Made by a program: the position numbers and the translations under genes. A stretch of 64,000 bases of DNA from Cyanophora paradoxa (Eukaryota; Glaucocystophyceae; Cyanophorales; Cyanophoraceae), in the NCBI GenBank assembly GCA_004431415.1, contig QPMI01000217.1:1-64000 (forward strand), given 5' to 3'. The notes beneath the pieces are model-generated. The model was not told where the DNA came from. It saw only the letters and a program-made list of their open reading frames with translations, and ran no database searches. The stretch's first letter is position 1; each line of letters starts with the position of its first letter. Of this stretch, positions 11,528 to 22,685 are shown piece after piece.

Positions 11528-12056
11528 TCATGCCTCGACCGTGCTGTCAGGGATGGCGGCAGCCTCGCCCTCCGGCTGCAGCTTGCGCTGGGCCTCTCGG
11601 AGGCCATTGTGGAGTTCCGTGAGATGGGCGATGACGCCGAATACACGGGCGAGGAGCCGCGTAAGGCGGCCGATCTCGATGGGGACGCCCAAGCTTAAGG
11701 CGCGCTCCAATTTTTCAAACATTCCCAGCTCGGGTATTCGTGCGAGGTCGTGCTGGAGGGTGCGTGTAGTCCTTCCTGCATATTCTATCGCGTACTGTCA
11801 AGCGTGACGGGCGCCGCAGGTGCTTCCGAGGGGGCCGGGTCGCGCAGTGAGAACCTTGTCGGGACTCCAGTGCTGGGCGGGTCCGACGCATCGCGAGTCG
11901 ATTCCCGTAAGCGTACTCATTTATCTCGCGCATCTGACTGCTTACCGACGGGGGCGCAGCCACGGGGACGAACGTGTCAGCGCCGAGTGGGTCGTCGAGA
12001 GGCGCCGCGTCGAGCTCTCCGTCGGGCTCTTCCGGTTCGCGCATCCAGTCCGTCAT
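11528..12056 (-). CDS. Small hypothetical protein, two or more exons
   Basis: Not recognised. The minus-strand start MTDWMREPEEPDGELDAAP is acidic. That exon ends near ...VAAPPS at a canonical-looking donor, GTAAGC, unlike most introns in this window. The following exon is best read from YAIEYAGRTTRTLQHDLARI through MFEKLERALSLG and LLARVFGVIAHLTELHNGL. It ends ...AAIPDSTVEA and stop. The helical, leucine-rich C-terminal part looks like a short coiled coil such as those in small adaptor subunits. The acceptor is not certain: several AG choices lie between 11780 and 11850. A plus-strand open frame across 11438-11695 also exists but is less family-like. Confidence 0.45.
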
Positions 12057-12953
12057 GTTTATTCCCTTTCCGACCGCAACGCAGGCACGGAAAGTCCCCT
12101 GGAGGTCACCCGCAAGCTCGGTTTTAGTCCTGCTGTGTCCGGTGCGCGTTCGGACGCCCCCATGGCCATCGCTTGGCAATCGCTGATCGCGATTCTGCGG
12201 CCCTGTCTTCAGCCCCGAGTCCATCCACGTGCACTGCAAATGCCGCTCCTCTCATCGTGAAGAGACAGAAGATGCGTTTCTACATCCCAGCGATTCCCTT
12301 AAGGCTCAAGGCGCTCCTATGCGCAGCGGCTCCAGACGAGTCAGTGCCAGAGAGGTGGGCGGACGGCGGGGATCGGCCCAACTCCTATTTACTCACCCCT
12401 CTTTTGGCTAGACTCGAGTTTGCGCACTGGTCCCGGCCCCGCCCGTGCGCTGTGCGACGCACCTATGGACACACACTTAAAATCGAGTAAATTAAACTCT
12501 CTCGTGAAGCGGGGGTATAGATAGACCAGTTAGTTCTGCAACAACGTGTACCCCCCTGGGCAACGACGTTGACAGCCCGCATTGCCCCGCAATGCCGCTC
12601 CCTATAGCGGCGCCTTTCAACAGCACCAGTGGCCGCGCTCTGCCTTTCGAAAAGGCTCAGGATTCGCCGCTGGGAGGATACGAAGTGCGCGAGCCCTAGA
12701 ATCGCCAGCCCGCGCCGCGGCCCGCTGAGCCCGCACTGACTGACTCCGTGGCTTCCACGCAGGTACCTGGCGCGTTTGATCCAGGTAACGAAGCCCGCGC
12801 TCGCGCCATGCTCCTAGACTCGGAGGGCTGACGCGGCCGCACCCTTGATGCCGCAGTCCTCACGAAGGGATCGCGGGTGCAAAAGGGCGCTTTGAACGTG
12901 CGTCGCTCGGACATAGCTAAGCCACGCCGGGCTCGTCGCCCGCTAGCTTTCCG
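12057..12953. other. Divergent intergenic region, about 0.9 kb
   Basis: It separates the minus-strand hypothetical gene from the plus-strand STPGR gene. Short open frames on both strands (for example 12173-12490 plus and 12696-12959 minus) have no recognisable features. No RNA gene was recognised. Confidence 0.45.
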
Positions 12954-14763
12954 ATGCACAGTCCGGCTGCTGCTCCCGCCAAAGTGATGCTGACCTCGGC
13001 GGCCATTCCGCAGCTCGTCTCATCTAAGCGGTTTGCTGACACGAAGAACGCGGCGCCCGGTCCCGGAGCGTGTAAGCGGGCCCCGCACACACTCACCCCG
13101 GCGCTGGCTAAGGGCGGTCGGCGCAGACACGCCGCCCTCCTGCTTCGATGCGAAGCCCAAGCGCGTGGCGAGGCCGCTGAGCGCCTCCAAGCCCGCCAGT
13201 GCGCAGCCGCCCTCCCGCCGGGCGCCCGCGCCTGGCGCGACGGGCGGCAGGCACGCGGCACCCGATGGGGAGCCGGACGCCGGCGGCGAAGAGCAGCCTC
13301 GGGCAGTCGGCCTCCGCGGTCTCCGTGGGCGGCGGCCACGCCCTCTCCCCGCGCGTCCCCCAGTCCGCCCGCTCCGGTGCCCCCTCCCGCCGGCCGGGCG
13401 CGCCGGGCGGGTGCGAGCGGGCGGGGGGCGCAGCGCGGTCGGTGGGGCTGAGCGAGTCGCCGCCGTCGTGCCGGCCGGTGTCGGCGCGGGGCTCGGCGAG
13501 CAGCGCCTGGGCCGCCCCGGCGCCCTCGACCGCGGCGCCTGGCTCTCCCGCGTCCTCCGCAGGCCCGCCCCGCCCGCCCGCCTGCCCGCTCGCCCTGACG
13601 CCCCGCGCAGCGAGGGATCGGTGACCCGCGCCCGCGCCGCGCCGCGCCGGGCCGGGCCGGGCCGGGCCGGGCCGGGCCGGGCTGACGGGGGCAGGGCCCG
13701 GCGTACTCGCCGCGGGTGGGGTTCGAGGCGCTCGCGCAGGGGCCGGGGAGCGGGCGCAAGTCCAAGTCCCCCCCGGGCTTCGGCACCGCCCAGCGCTTCG
13801 CCAAGGGTCCGCCCCGCCCCCGCCCCGCCTGCCCGCCCCGCCCGCCTGCCTCGCACGCGAGCGGGGGCGGGGCGGCAGACGAGACGCCGGCGCCGGGCCC
13901 CGGGGCGTACGCCGCGCGCCACTCCTACACCACCTCCCCCAGCGCCCTCGGTCCGACCCCACGCCCCTGCCCTTCCTGGGGCCCCGCGCCGGGACGGGGC
14001 CGACGGCGGGCAGGGCGGAGCCCGAGCGGGAAGTGGCGGGCGGACAACACGGGCCGGCGGGACACCTGGCTGCCCCAGAGTGCGCAAGCCGGGCGCGCGG
14101 GGAGCGCGGGGAGATGGGGCCGCGTGGCTGAGGGGGGCCCCCGGGGGGCGCAGCGCACGAGACGGCGCACGCGGATATGGCGGGGCACGGCCCGGCGGCC
14201 CTGGGCGGCTCCCCCTCCAAGGCCTCCCTGCACGTCCCCTTCGCCTCCACCGCCCCCCGCTTCTCCGACTCCGGTCCCCGCCCCGCCTGCCCCGCCCCGC
14301 CTGCCCCGCCCGCCCTCGCTGACGCCGGCCGCCCCCGCGCACAGCCGCGTCCAACGTGTCGCCGGGCGTGCGCAGCGCAGCCCCGCCCCCGCGCCCCGCC
14401 CTCGCCGGGCGCCGCCTGAGGCGGGCGGGGGCGCAGCCGGGGACGTACGCGTCGCACCTGCGCGGCAGCTTCGAGGCCCTCCACTCGCCCGGGCTCCGCC
14501 GCCGGCCGGCCCGCCCGCCGAGCTCGCCCTCTCCGCGACCGCGCCGCCTGGCTCCGGCCCCGTGCGCCCCGCCCCCGCCCCCGCCGCCCTCTGCGTGACC
14601 GCTGACGGGGCCGGGCAGTGGAGGGCGCCGGCCCCGGGGCGTACGACGTGGGGATGGCGGCGGGGAGCCCCTCGCGCTCCCGCAAGGAGGCCCTCGGCGG
14701 CTTCTCCCCGCGCTTCCCCGAGGCCCCCGAGCGCTCCCCCGGCCCCGCAGTCTACACCCCCTA
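12954..14763 (+). CDS. Sperm-tail PG-rich repeat (STPGR) protein, putative ciliary/flagellar
   Basis: The protein carries the STPGR signature PGPGAY several times: NAAPGPGA in exon 1, ETPAPGPGAYAARHSYTT (about 13880), GAGPGAYDVGM (about 14630) and the terminal SPGPAVYTP before the stop. Phe/Arg-rich links typical of the family also occur, for example SSKRFADTKN, GFGTAQRFAKG and GGFSPRFPE. STPGR proteins in other protists are tubulin-binding or axonemal components, so a flagellar role is likely by family. The first intron (donor GTGTAAG) follows the first repeat; the following introns have the window's C-rich donor. Middle exons between 13200 and 13700 are ambiguous in frame. It is tail-to-tail with the methyltransferase gene, 109 bp apart. 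Confidence 0.75.
13644..13683. repeat. GGGCC pentanucleotide repeat
   Basis: About seven GGGCC units run directly into a CTGACGGGGGCAG intron end in the STPGR gene. The tract replaces the usual C-rich intron body and could fold into stable G-rich structures in the transcript. Confidence 0.8.
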
Positions 14764-14872
14764 GCCCCCCGCCCCGCCCCCGCCCCCGCCGCTCGAGCAC
14801 GAAACAAGAGACTGCGCAATGCCACTGCCTGCCTGCCTGCCTCTGTCTGCGTGCCCGCGAGCCTGCCTTGCC

Positions 14873-16763
14873 CTAGCTGGCCTGGAGGACGGCGGCGAAG
14901 AAGCCGTCGGGCCCGCCGCGCTCGGGGGCGACGCGGAGGAAGTCCCCCGCGGCGCTCAGCCGCCCCCCGGCCGCCTCCAGCGCCGCCTCGACCACCCGCT
15001 CTCCCTCCGCCGAGAGCACCGAGCAGACCGCGTACACCAGCCGGCCCCGGGCTGCCCCGGCCCCGCCCGCCCCGGCCTCGGCCCCCGCGCGCGCGGGGCG
15101 GGGGCGGGGGCGGGGCGGGGAGGGCGCACGCGGACGTAGGGGAGGGCGTCGGCGATGATCTGCTCCTGCTTGCGCGCCAGCTCCGCCACCCCCGCCGCCC
15201 CGATGCTCCACTTCTGCCCGCCCCCAGCCTCGACCCGGGGCGCGGGAGGGGCGCGGGAAGGGCGGGGCGGGGGCGGGCCATGTCGGGGTTGCGGCGGAGG
15301 GTGCCGGTGCCGGAGCAAGGGGCGTCCACCAGCACCCAGTCGCACTTGCGCCGCAGCGCCGCCAGCGCGGGGGACGGGCCCGCCGGCAGCACCTGCCGCC
15401 CCCGCGCGCCTTAAGATGGGAGCGGAGGGGGGCGGGGAGGGCGGGGCCGGGGGGCGGGGGTGCGGGCCTGGACGTTCTGGACGCCGGCGCGGCGCAGGCG
15501 CTTGCGGGCCTGCTGCAGGATCCCCTCCCGCACGTCGTGCACGTACCCCTGCCCCGGGACCCGCCCCCCCGCTCGAGCGGGGCGGTGGGGGGGCGGGGCG
15601 GTGCGGCGGGGGGCGCGGGGGCGGGCCTGGCCGGTGCCGCGCATGCCGGGGGCGATGGCGAGCATCTTGCCGGCGGCGCCGCCGCAGTAGTCGAGGACGG
15701 TTTCGCCGGGCCCGGCCTCCACCAACCCGGCGACGAGCTGGGAGCCCTCGTCCTGGAGCTCGAAGAGGCCCTCGCGGAACTCGGGGGTCCCGACGAGGTC
15801 CACGCCGGCCTCGAAGACGACCCCGTGCGGCGCCCGCCGCGTCGGCCGCGACCCCGGGAAGCGCCCCAGCAGCGACTCCCGCTTCACCCGCAGCGCGTTC
15901 GCCCGGATCGTCTGCGCCCCGCCCCGCCCCGCCCCTGTCACCCCGGGCGGGGCGGTGCGGGCGGCGCAGGGGGGCGGGCGCCTTGGGGGCCTGGGTGTTG
16001 AGGGCGAGGGCGAGGGCGCGGGCGCCGGGCTCGCCGTAGTCGTCGACGAGCATGGCGTAGAGCTCGCGGGGGAAGGAGACCTCCTGGTGGGGCCGCAGCC
16101 CCAGCGCCTCCAGCCGCGGCGAGCGCCCCTCCCGCAGCAGCTCCTCCACCGCCTCCCCGTGCCGCCGCCAAGCCCCCAGCCGCAGCTCCCACGTCGCCTG
16201 CCCGCCCCGCCCCGCCCCTTCAGGCCGGCGCGCGGGGCGGCGGCGCCCGGCGCGGGCCGGGGGCGGGGCGGCGGGCCTGGCGGCGGGAGTCCTCGCGCAG
16301 GATGACGGCGTCAAGGAGGCCCTTCCACCGCAGCAGCGCGTACGCCGTCTCCGCGAGCAGCCGCCGGTCCTTCGAGCCCAGCGCCCGGTTCGCCCGCGCG
16401 TAGCTGCCCCCCCGCTGCGCGTCACGCGGCGCCAACGACGCGCGCGGGGCGGACGGACTGCGACAGGGCGAGGTCGAAGGGCGGCCGCTGGTTCGCGTCC
16501 CACTCCGTGAGGACAGCGAGCAGGTGGCGCTCGACGAAGAGTTCGTTCGGGCCCGTCGAGGAGCGCCCCGGTCGCGTCGACGCGCAGCGAGCGCCTGCGG
16601 GCGCGAGGATCCCCGCGGCCGCGGCCCGCGGCGCGCCGCACGCGAGCAAGGCCGTCGGCCGAACCGTCGCGGCGATCGGCGCGCTCAGGGCCCGGCCGGC
16701 GAGGCCAAGCCTGAGCAGCGCCCCTCCGCGTGCGGAGGGCGGCGCCATACGCAGCGCCAGCAT
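14873..16763 (-). CDS. NOL1/NOP2/Sun (RsmB-like) RNA cytosine-5 methyltransferase, probably organellar
   Basis: The enzyme transfers a methyl group from SAM to C5 of cytosine in rRNA or tRNA. An Arg/Ala-rich N-terminus (MLALRMAPPSARGGALLRL) looks like an organelle presequence. Next come a NusB-like helical region (RRLLAETAYALLRWKGLLDA) and a PUA-like or linker part. The methyltransferase core follows: DEGSQLVAGLVEAGPGETVL with DYCGGAAGKMLAIA (SAM loop), VHDVREGILQQARKRL, then WVLVDAPCSGTGTLRRNPDM with the PCSGTG motif IV. KWSIGAAGVAELARKQEQII comes next, then LVYAVCSVLSAEGE (motif VI cysteine; the usual YxTCS reads YAVCS). It ends FFAAVLQAS and stop. About eight introns are implied. The start is head-to-head with the cupin gene, 272 bp apart. 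Confidence 0.85.
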
Positions 16764-17035
16764 CCTTGCTCGGGCTCCGCGGTCGCGCTACCAAGCTAAA
16801 GCTCCCCTCGCGCTCTGTAATTCACTCACCTCCCTATATATCGGTAATTCACTGCCCTCGCGCTCGGCGCGGACGTAGGCGGCTGGGGAGATCGTGTAGC
16901 CCCGCTGGTGTCTTGGCCCCTTGGCCCTTGGCGTACAGCAAATCGTCACGTGGTGCGAAAACCTAGCAAAGCCTCCGGCGCTACAGCAAGCACTCTCGAA
17001 CGCCGGATATTACGTAGCGCGCTGGCTGGATCGCG
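16764..17035. promoter_or_regulatory. Divergent promoter region (methyltransferase / cupin)
   Basis: A 272-bp spacer lies between divergent start codons. It contains a CTATATATCGG sequence near 16833 that could be a TATA element for either gene. No other motif was recognised. Confidence 0.4.
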
Positions 17036-18069
17036 ATGAGCAGCAACTGCCACTCGTGCCCGCTTCACTGGATCGAAAAGCTCGGGTGCCCTAGCCACCT
17101 CGGCTATAGCTCTCCTCCCATCGCTGACACCGCGCCTTGTTCGTTCGTGTTCGTCGAATTAGCTTGAAACCGCACCCAGAGGTTCGTCGAGCGCTCCGCG
17201 CCCCCGAGCGTCGGGCATTTGCCTGATCGAGCTGCGCGTGCGTAGGGTGGGTTCTACAGAGAGGTAAATGGCTTGCTTGCCAGGAGCGCTCCCGCCCGTG
17301 CCGTCCCGATGTTGCTGCGTCATGCTGGCGGGCATTGGCGCGAGCTAACCGCACTCGCGGCGGCTGACGCGCGGCGGGCCGCAGCACTATAAGGCGAGCC
17401 TCAAGGTCTCGGCGAAGTTGGGCGGGAGCACAGAGGAGCGGACGGCGTGCACGAGCATCTACTACCTCCTCAACTCGAAACGTGGGCGCGCCCCGCCCCG
17501 CCCCGGGCCCCGGGCCGACGCGGCGGGCAGAGTTCTCGTGCTTCCACAAGATCAAGTCGGATGAGACGTGGCACCACTATGAGGGCGCCACCGCCGTGCG
17601 CCCCAGCCCGTCCCCACGCCCGCCCGTCCACCCGGCGCGGGCGCCGAGGCGGGGGCGCCGGCAGGTGGTCTACGTGATCGATCCCGAGAGCGGGCAGCTG
17701 AGCGCGCTGCGGCTTGGGCGGGGCGAGCACGACTCGCTCTGCGTGACCGTCCCCGCCGGCTGCTGGTTCGCCTGCCGGGTAGAGCAGCCGTACAGCTTCG
17801 CCCTCATGGGCTGCACCGTCGCCCCCGGGTCCGCCCCGCCCCGCCCCGCCCCTCCAATTGTCCGGAGCCGCTGAAGGGCGGGGGCCGGGGCGGCAGGTTC
17901 GAGTTCAGCGACCTGACGATGGCCAAGCGGGCCGACCTCCTCGCCGCCTTCCCCCGCCACGCCGTCCGCCCCGCCCCCCCCCGCCCCGCCCCGGCACCGG
18001 CCTGGCGCCCCTCACCCGCGCTCGCTCGCGTACGCGCAGGTCATCATCACCGCGCTCACCCGCGCATAG
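17036..18069 (+). CDS. Cupin_5 (DUF985) family protein
   Basis: The start MSSNCHSCPLHWIEKLG matches the family's N-terminal helix, where a WIEKLG-type stretch precedes the conserved GGFYRE. Here GGFYRE is in a tiny exon after a TAG acceptor, followed by a GTAAAT donor. Later exons give RTACTSIYYLLNS, FSCFHKIKSDETWHHYEG (the cupin His/Glu metal-site region), QVVYVIDPESGQL, VTVPAGCWFACRVEQP and YSFALMGCTVAPG. Then come FEFSDLTMAKRADLLAAFP and the last exon VIITALTRA before TAG. Cupin_5 proteins are single-domain beta barrels of mostly unknown substrate. Length and exon order agree with the family. Confidence 0.8.
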
Positions 18070-18502
18070 TAGTGTCGACCCGCGCCGCCCGCCGCCCCCG
18101 CCCCGGGCCTCCCCGGCCCAGCCGCCCCCTTCCATGCAGTAGTTGCCGCTCTTCGCCTGGAATATAACGCTAGTACCGCGAGTGGAGCAGGGCTCTGTTT
18201 TGCTGCGACGGAGCTCCGGCGAGGCGGCTCGAGCGCAGGCGCGCCAGAACGTCACGGTCTAGAAAGCTGCGGGCGGCCGGCGCCCCGCCGAACCATGCAG
18301 GGGCGAAGGGCCGCGGGCGTCATGATCAGGGCATGCGCGTGTGCATCCTTCCAGCACTGCGCACACGATCTACTTAAAAAACAGGGCTCGAGGCGACGCG
18401 GTCTGCGTCTGTTGGGAAAAAGGGGCCGGCGAGGCGCGAGCGGGAGGGCTGGAGGGCGCCACGCGCGCTGCGGGCCGGCGGGCCGGCGGGGCAGCGGGGC
18501 GG
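18070..18502. other. Convergent intergenic region
   Basis: It lies between two converging gene ends. An ACTTAAAAAACAGGG stretch near 18370 is the only AT-rich part. No gene, hairpin terminator or RNA was recognised. Confidence 0.5.
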
Positions 18503-20481
18503 CTACTTCTCGTGCAGCGCCTTCAGCTTGTCGAAGGCGGTGGAGAGCACCTGCGGAAGCCGGCGCCGCGCCGGGGCCTCAGCGAAGGCGCGGGGGCCGG
18601 GGCCGGGCCGGGGCGGGGCCGGGGCGGGGCGGGCCTTGAAGATCTCGGTGCCCTCGAGGAGGGCCTCGGTGTCGGACTGGTCGATCTTGTCGGGGTGGAT
18701 GTGGACGAGCAGCCGCTTGTACGTGCGCCGCACCTCGTCCCACCCCGCCTTGGGCGAGAGCGGCGGCAGCGAGGCCATCCCCCGCTTCTCCCGCCGCGCG
18801 CTGATGTCGTTCATCATCGCCACCAGGCTGCGCCCCGGCGTGAGCGGGTGCGCGCGGGGCGCCAGGGCGCGGCGCGGCGGGCCTGTTGCCCTTGCCCTTG
18901 GCCCAGCGCGCGACGCGCGCCACGATCGACTCCTGCAGCCTCGCCCGCTCCCGCTCCTGCCCGCCCCGCCCCTCAGAGCCCCGCCCGGGGCGGGCGGCGC
19001 GGTCGGGGCGGCTCGCCTCGGCGTCGCGCTTGGCCTGCTCGCGGCGCCGCTCGCGCTGCGCCTCCCGCACGTGCGCCTCCACCCGCTCCTCCTCCTCCCG
19101 CCGCCGCCGCTCCGCTCTGCCGCCCCCCGCACCCGTCGCCCCGGGCCCGCACGCCGGGCCGGGGCGGGCGGGGCCCCGCGCACCGCGCCGCTGCGCCTCG
19201 GCCTCGCCGCCGGCCTGCCCGCCGACTTGCGCGGCGTCTTGCGCGGCGTCCCCCGCGCCGTCGCCGGCCCCGCCGCCTGCTCCGTCCGTGTGTTCCGCTT
19301 GTTCTCCAGGATGAGCTGGATGCTGCACGGCCGCCTCGGGGGCGCGCGGGCGGGGCGGGCGGGCGGGGGGGCGGGTGCGCGGACAGGTCGTCGCGCTCGA
19401 TGGCGGCGGAGTAGTCGACGCGGCGGTGCTCGAGCACCGACTTCAGCTCCTTGATCGAGAGCCGCGTCAGGAAGCGCCGCGCCGGGCTCCCCGCCCCGTG
19501 CTCTGCCCCGGCCCGCCCCGTCGGCCCCCGCCCCGCCCCGCGCGGGGCCGGGCGGCTGCACCGGCCGTGAGGTTCGACATCATCTTCTGCAGCTCGTCAT
19601 TGCGCTTCTTCTTCCGCTCCTCGTACTCCTGCGCCCCGCCTCAGCGCCCGGCGCGGCCGCCCCGCAGCCCGGGCCCCGCGCGCCTGCCAGAAGCGCTCCT
19701 CCATGAGCTTCCGCTTCTTCCTCCGCTCCTCCTCCGTGTCCTCCTGCGCCTCCGCCGGTCCCGCCTGGGCCGCGCGCTTCCGCGGCGACTCCGCCGCCGC
19801 CTCCGCCACCCGCTGCGCGAAGCTGCCCCGCGCCGTCTCCGGCTTCCCTCCCGTCTCCGCCTTCCCCGCAGCCGCAGCCGCTCCCCCCGCCGCGTTCGAT
19901 GCTGCAGCCGCTGGCCGCGCGCGCGCCGCCGCCGCCGCCGCCGCTGCTGCTGCCGCCGCTACGAGCGGGTCCGGCGCGGGGCCGCGCGCCGTCTGCGACC
20001 CGCCGTGCCGCTCGGCGAAGCTGCTCCGGGTGGCGCGTACGTTCTCCTTTTCCGCGTGGTCCTGCTCGTCCGTCTTCTTCCGCTTCCGTCCCAGCGGGTC
20101 CGCCTCCGTCGGGTCGTGCGCGGGTGGGTGCGGGGGCTTCGCGGGCGCAGGCGCAGGCGCAGGCTTAGCAGCCTCGCTCTCGCGTGCCGTGCGCGCGACG
20201 TTCGCTGCGACATTGCCGAATGGCTTCAACGTCTGGAAGTTGAAGGAACTCTGCCTCGCTGTGAGCGGGACTTCTTTGGAGGCCTCCGCCGGGCCTGCTC
20301 CGCCCGTCTCCTTGTACTGGCGCTGTCGCAAATGCGCCGTGGAGTTGACCGACATCGTGGCGGACTTCGGGGGCGGGGCCTTGGGCGCAATGTTCTCCGC
20401 GCCTGCTGCGGCCGCCGGCGCCACCGCGCGTGTTGCGGATCGCAGTGATGCACGCCTCGTCGCTACTGCCTCGCTCTCCAT
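18503..20481 (-). CDS. Auxilin-like J-domain protein with SAP-like motif and coiled coil
   Basis: J-domain proteins stimulate Hsp70. Here the J domain is C-terminal as in auxilin/GAK: SLPPLSPKAGWDEVRRTYKR, then LLVHIHPDKIDQS with the HPD motif, then VLSTAFDKLKALHEK and stop. Upstream lies a low-complexity Ala/Lys-rich N-terminus (MESEAVATRRASLRSATRA, SSFNFQTLKPFGN, KENVRATRSSFAERHGG). A small SAP/ARMET-like element follows (SIKELKSVLEHRRVDYSAAI), then a highly charged coiled coil (ERRRREEEERVEAHVREA). A longer start at 20610 is in frame but would lie almost on top of the divergent UBA3 start. About eight introns are implied. Clathrin uncoating is possible by architecture, but no clathrin-binding motif was recognised. 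Confidence 0.75.
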
Positions 20482-20630
20482 TCGCGTGGCTGGGCTGCTT
20501 TTCGAGTTCAAAGTTTTTGATGCCGTTCGCTTGGGGTACGACGTGCACGGGGCGGGGTACGGCAAGCACGAAGCCCGCCGAAGCCGCAACCGGCAGACCT
20601 TCGCCTGCACAACGCGCGGCGCGCTGAACG
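20482..20630. promoter_or_regulatory. Short divergent promoter (J protein / UBA3)
   Basis: Only 149 bp separate the chosen start codons, or 20 bp if the upstream J-protein ATG at 20610 is used. Any promoter must be bidirectional or lie within coding sequence. Confidence 0.5.
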
Positions 20631-22685
20631 ATGGAGGTCGACAGCGAGGCCCCGGAGATCGAAGGACGCTGGGACGACGTCCTCAAGCTCATCACGCGCA
20701 CGGGCCCCCTTGCGAACGCCGGCTTTGAGCCCGGCAAGGAGGTCGGTCTGCGGCGGCGCGCCCCGACTGCACGCAGCCGCCTGACCGACCGCCGCGCGGC
20801 AGGTGTTCGAGTTCCTGCGGGAGAACTGCAAGATTCTGGTCATTGGCGCGGGCGGCCTGGGCTGCGAGCTGCTCAAGGACCTCGCGCTCTCCGGGTTCCG
20901 CGACATTCATGTCATCGACCTCGACACCATTGAGGCGCGCCCGCCGCCCGCCCCGCCGCCCCCGGCGCGTACGCTGACGCGCCGCCGCGCAGATCTCCAA
21001 CCTGAACCGGCAGTTCCTCTTCCGGTGCGCCGCCGCGCCGCGCCGCGCCGCCGGCCGCGCGGCGGCTGACCGGAGGGCGGCGGGGCGCAGGAAGAGCGAC
21101 GTGGGCCAGTCGAAGGCGGAGGTGGCGGCGCGCTTCGTGAACCAGCGCGTGCCCGGCGTCCGCGTGACCCCGTGCGCCCCGCCGGCCCCGCCCCGCCGGC
21201 CCCGCGCGCGCGCGGCGGCCCACGCCGGGGGGCAGGCACTTCGGGAAGATCCAGGACAAGGAGGAGGAATTCTACCGGCAGTTCAACCTGATCGTGCTGG
21301 GGCTGGACTCGATCGAGGCGCGGCGGTGGATCAACGCGCTCGTCTGCCGCCTCCTCGAGTACGACGACGAGGGCGGCCTCCGCCAGGAGACCATCGTCCC
21401 CCTCATCGACGGCGGCACCGAGGGCGCGCGCCCCCGCTCCACGCCCCCGCCCCCCGGCCCCCGCCTCTGCTCGCGCGGGGCGAGCGGCGAGCGGCGGGGG
21501 ATGGCGCAGGGTTCAAGGGCCACGCGCGCGTGATCATCCCGGGCGTGACGGCCTGCTTCGAGTGCACCCTCGACCTCTTCCCCCCGCAGGCGCCCCGTCC
21601 CCGCCCCCGCCACGCCCCGCCACGCCTCGCCGCGGGCAAGCGCCGAGGCTCCTCGGCAGACGACGTTCCCACTGTGCACGATCGCGGAGACGCCGCGCAG
21701 CGCCGCGCACTGCATCGAGTGGGCCCACCTCATCGCCTGGGACAAGGTCCGCGGCCGCCTGGCGCCAGGTGCTGCGCCGCGCCGCCTCACGGCCCCCCCG
21801 CGGGCAGGAGCGCCCCGGGGAGACCTTCGACGCGGACGACGCGGAGCACATGCAGTGGATGTTCGAGACGGCCGCCCGCCGCGCCGCCCAGTTCGACATC
21901 CGCGTCCGCCCCGCCCGCCCCGCCCCAGCCGGCCCGCACCGCGGCGCGAGCGAGCCAGCGAGCGGGGGCGGGGGCGGGCGGGGCGCAGGGGGTGACGTAC
22001 TCGCTGACGCTGGGGGTGGTGAAGAACATCGTCCCCGCCATCGCCTCCACCAACGCCGTCATCGCCGGCCCGCCCCGCCCCGGCCCGCCCCGCGCGCCGC
22101 CCCCGCGCCTCACTGGCGTCCTGCAGCGGCGTGCGCGAACGAGGCGCTCAAGCTCGCCTCCTCCTGCTCCCAGCCCATGAACAACTACACCATGCCCGCC
22201 CCGCCCCGCCCCGCCCCGCCCCGCTGAGAGCCGCCCGCCCCGCTGACCCCGGCCTCCCCGGCAGGTACGTGGGCGGCGAGGGGGTCTACACGCACACGTT
22301 CGAGGCGGAGCGGAGCGCGACGTGCCCCGTCTGCTCGACCCGGCCCATCCCCTTCCCCGTGGGGCCCCAGGAGACCCTCCAGGCCCTCCTCACCCGCCTC
22401 GAGGAGGACGCCCGCTTGTCCGCCCCGCCCCGCCCCGCCATCCCCGCCAGCCTCGCTCTACCCGCCCCGCCCCTCACGCCTCCGGGGCGCAGCCGCCTGC
22501 GGGAGGCGAGCGTGCGCGCGGGGGGCCGCTCGCTGTACATCCGGCGCCCGCCGGCGCTGGAGGAGGCGACGCGGCCCAACCTGGACAAGCGGCTGGGGGA
22601 GCTCTGCCCCGGGGGCGCCGAGCTCACCATCACCGACCCCTCCCTCCCCGTCTCCCTCACCCTCGCCCTCTCCTTCTCCGCCTAG
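20631..22685 (+). CDS. UBA3: NEDD8-activating enzyme E1 catalytic subunit UBA3
   Basis: UBA3 pairs with APPBP1/NAE1 to adenylate NEDD8 and pass it to the E2 UBC12. The exons spell the family in order: [20 protein letters not shown] (adenylation Rossmann loop), VIDLDTIE joined to [48 protein letters not shown] and [33 protein letters not shown] and [13 protein letters not shown], with the catalytic cysteine, come next. Then follow [56 protein letters not shown] with the zinc CPVC pair, and a ubiquitin-fold C-terminus ([16 protein letters not shown]). Because the family is so conserved, intron borders are unambiguous: 20935-20992, 21424-21509 and 21590-21659 are GC-AG, while 21025-21090 is GT-AG. 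The gene appears complete and intact. Confidence 0.93.

Noticed and set aside
11438-11695. Plus-strand 86-codon frame
   Set aside because: The minus strand gives a better leucine-rich helical exon with a plausible splice link; the plus frame has no features.
13020-16794. Long minus-strand frames (790 and 612 codons)
   Set aside because: They are GC-driven shadows crossing the STPGR gene and the introns of the methyltransferase; only the short family-matching exons are real.
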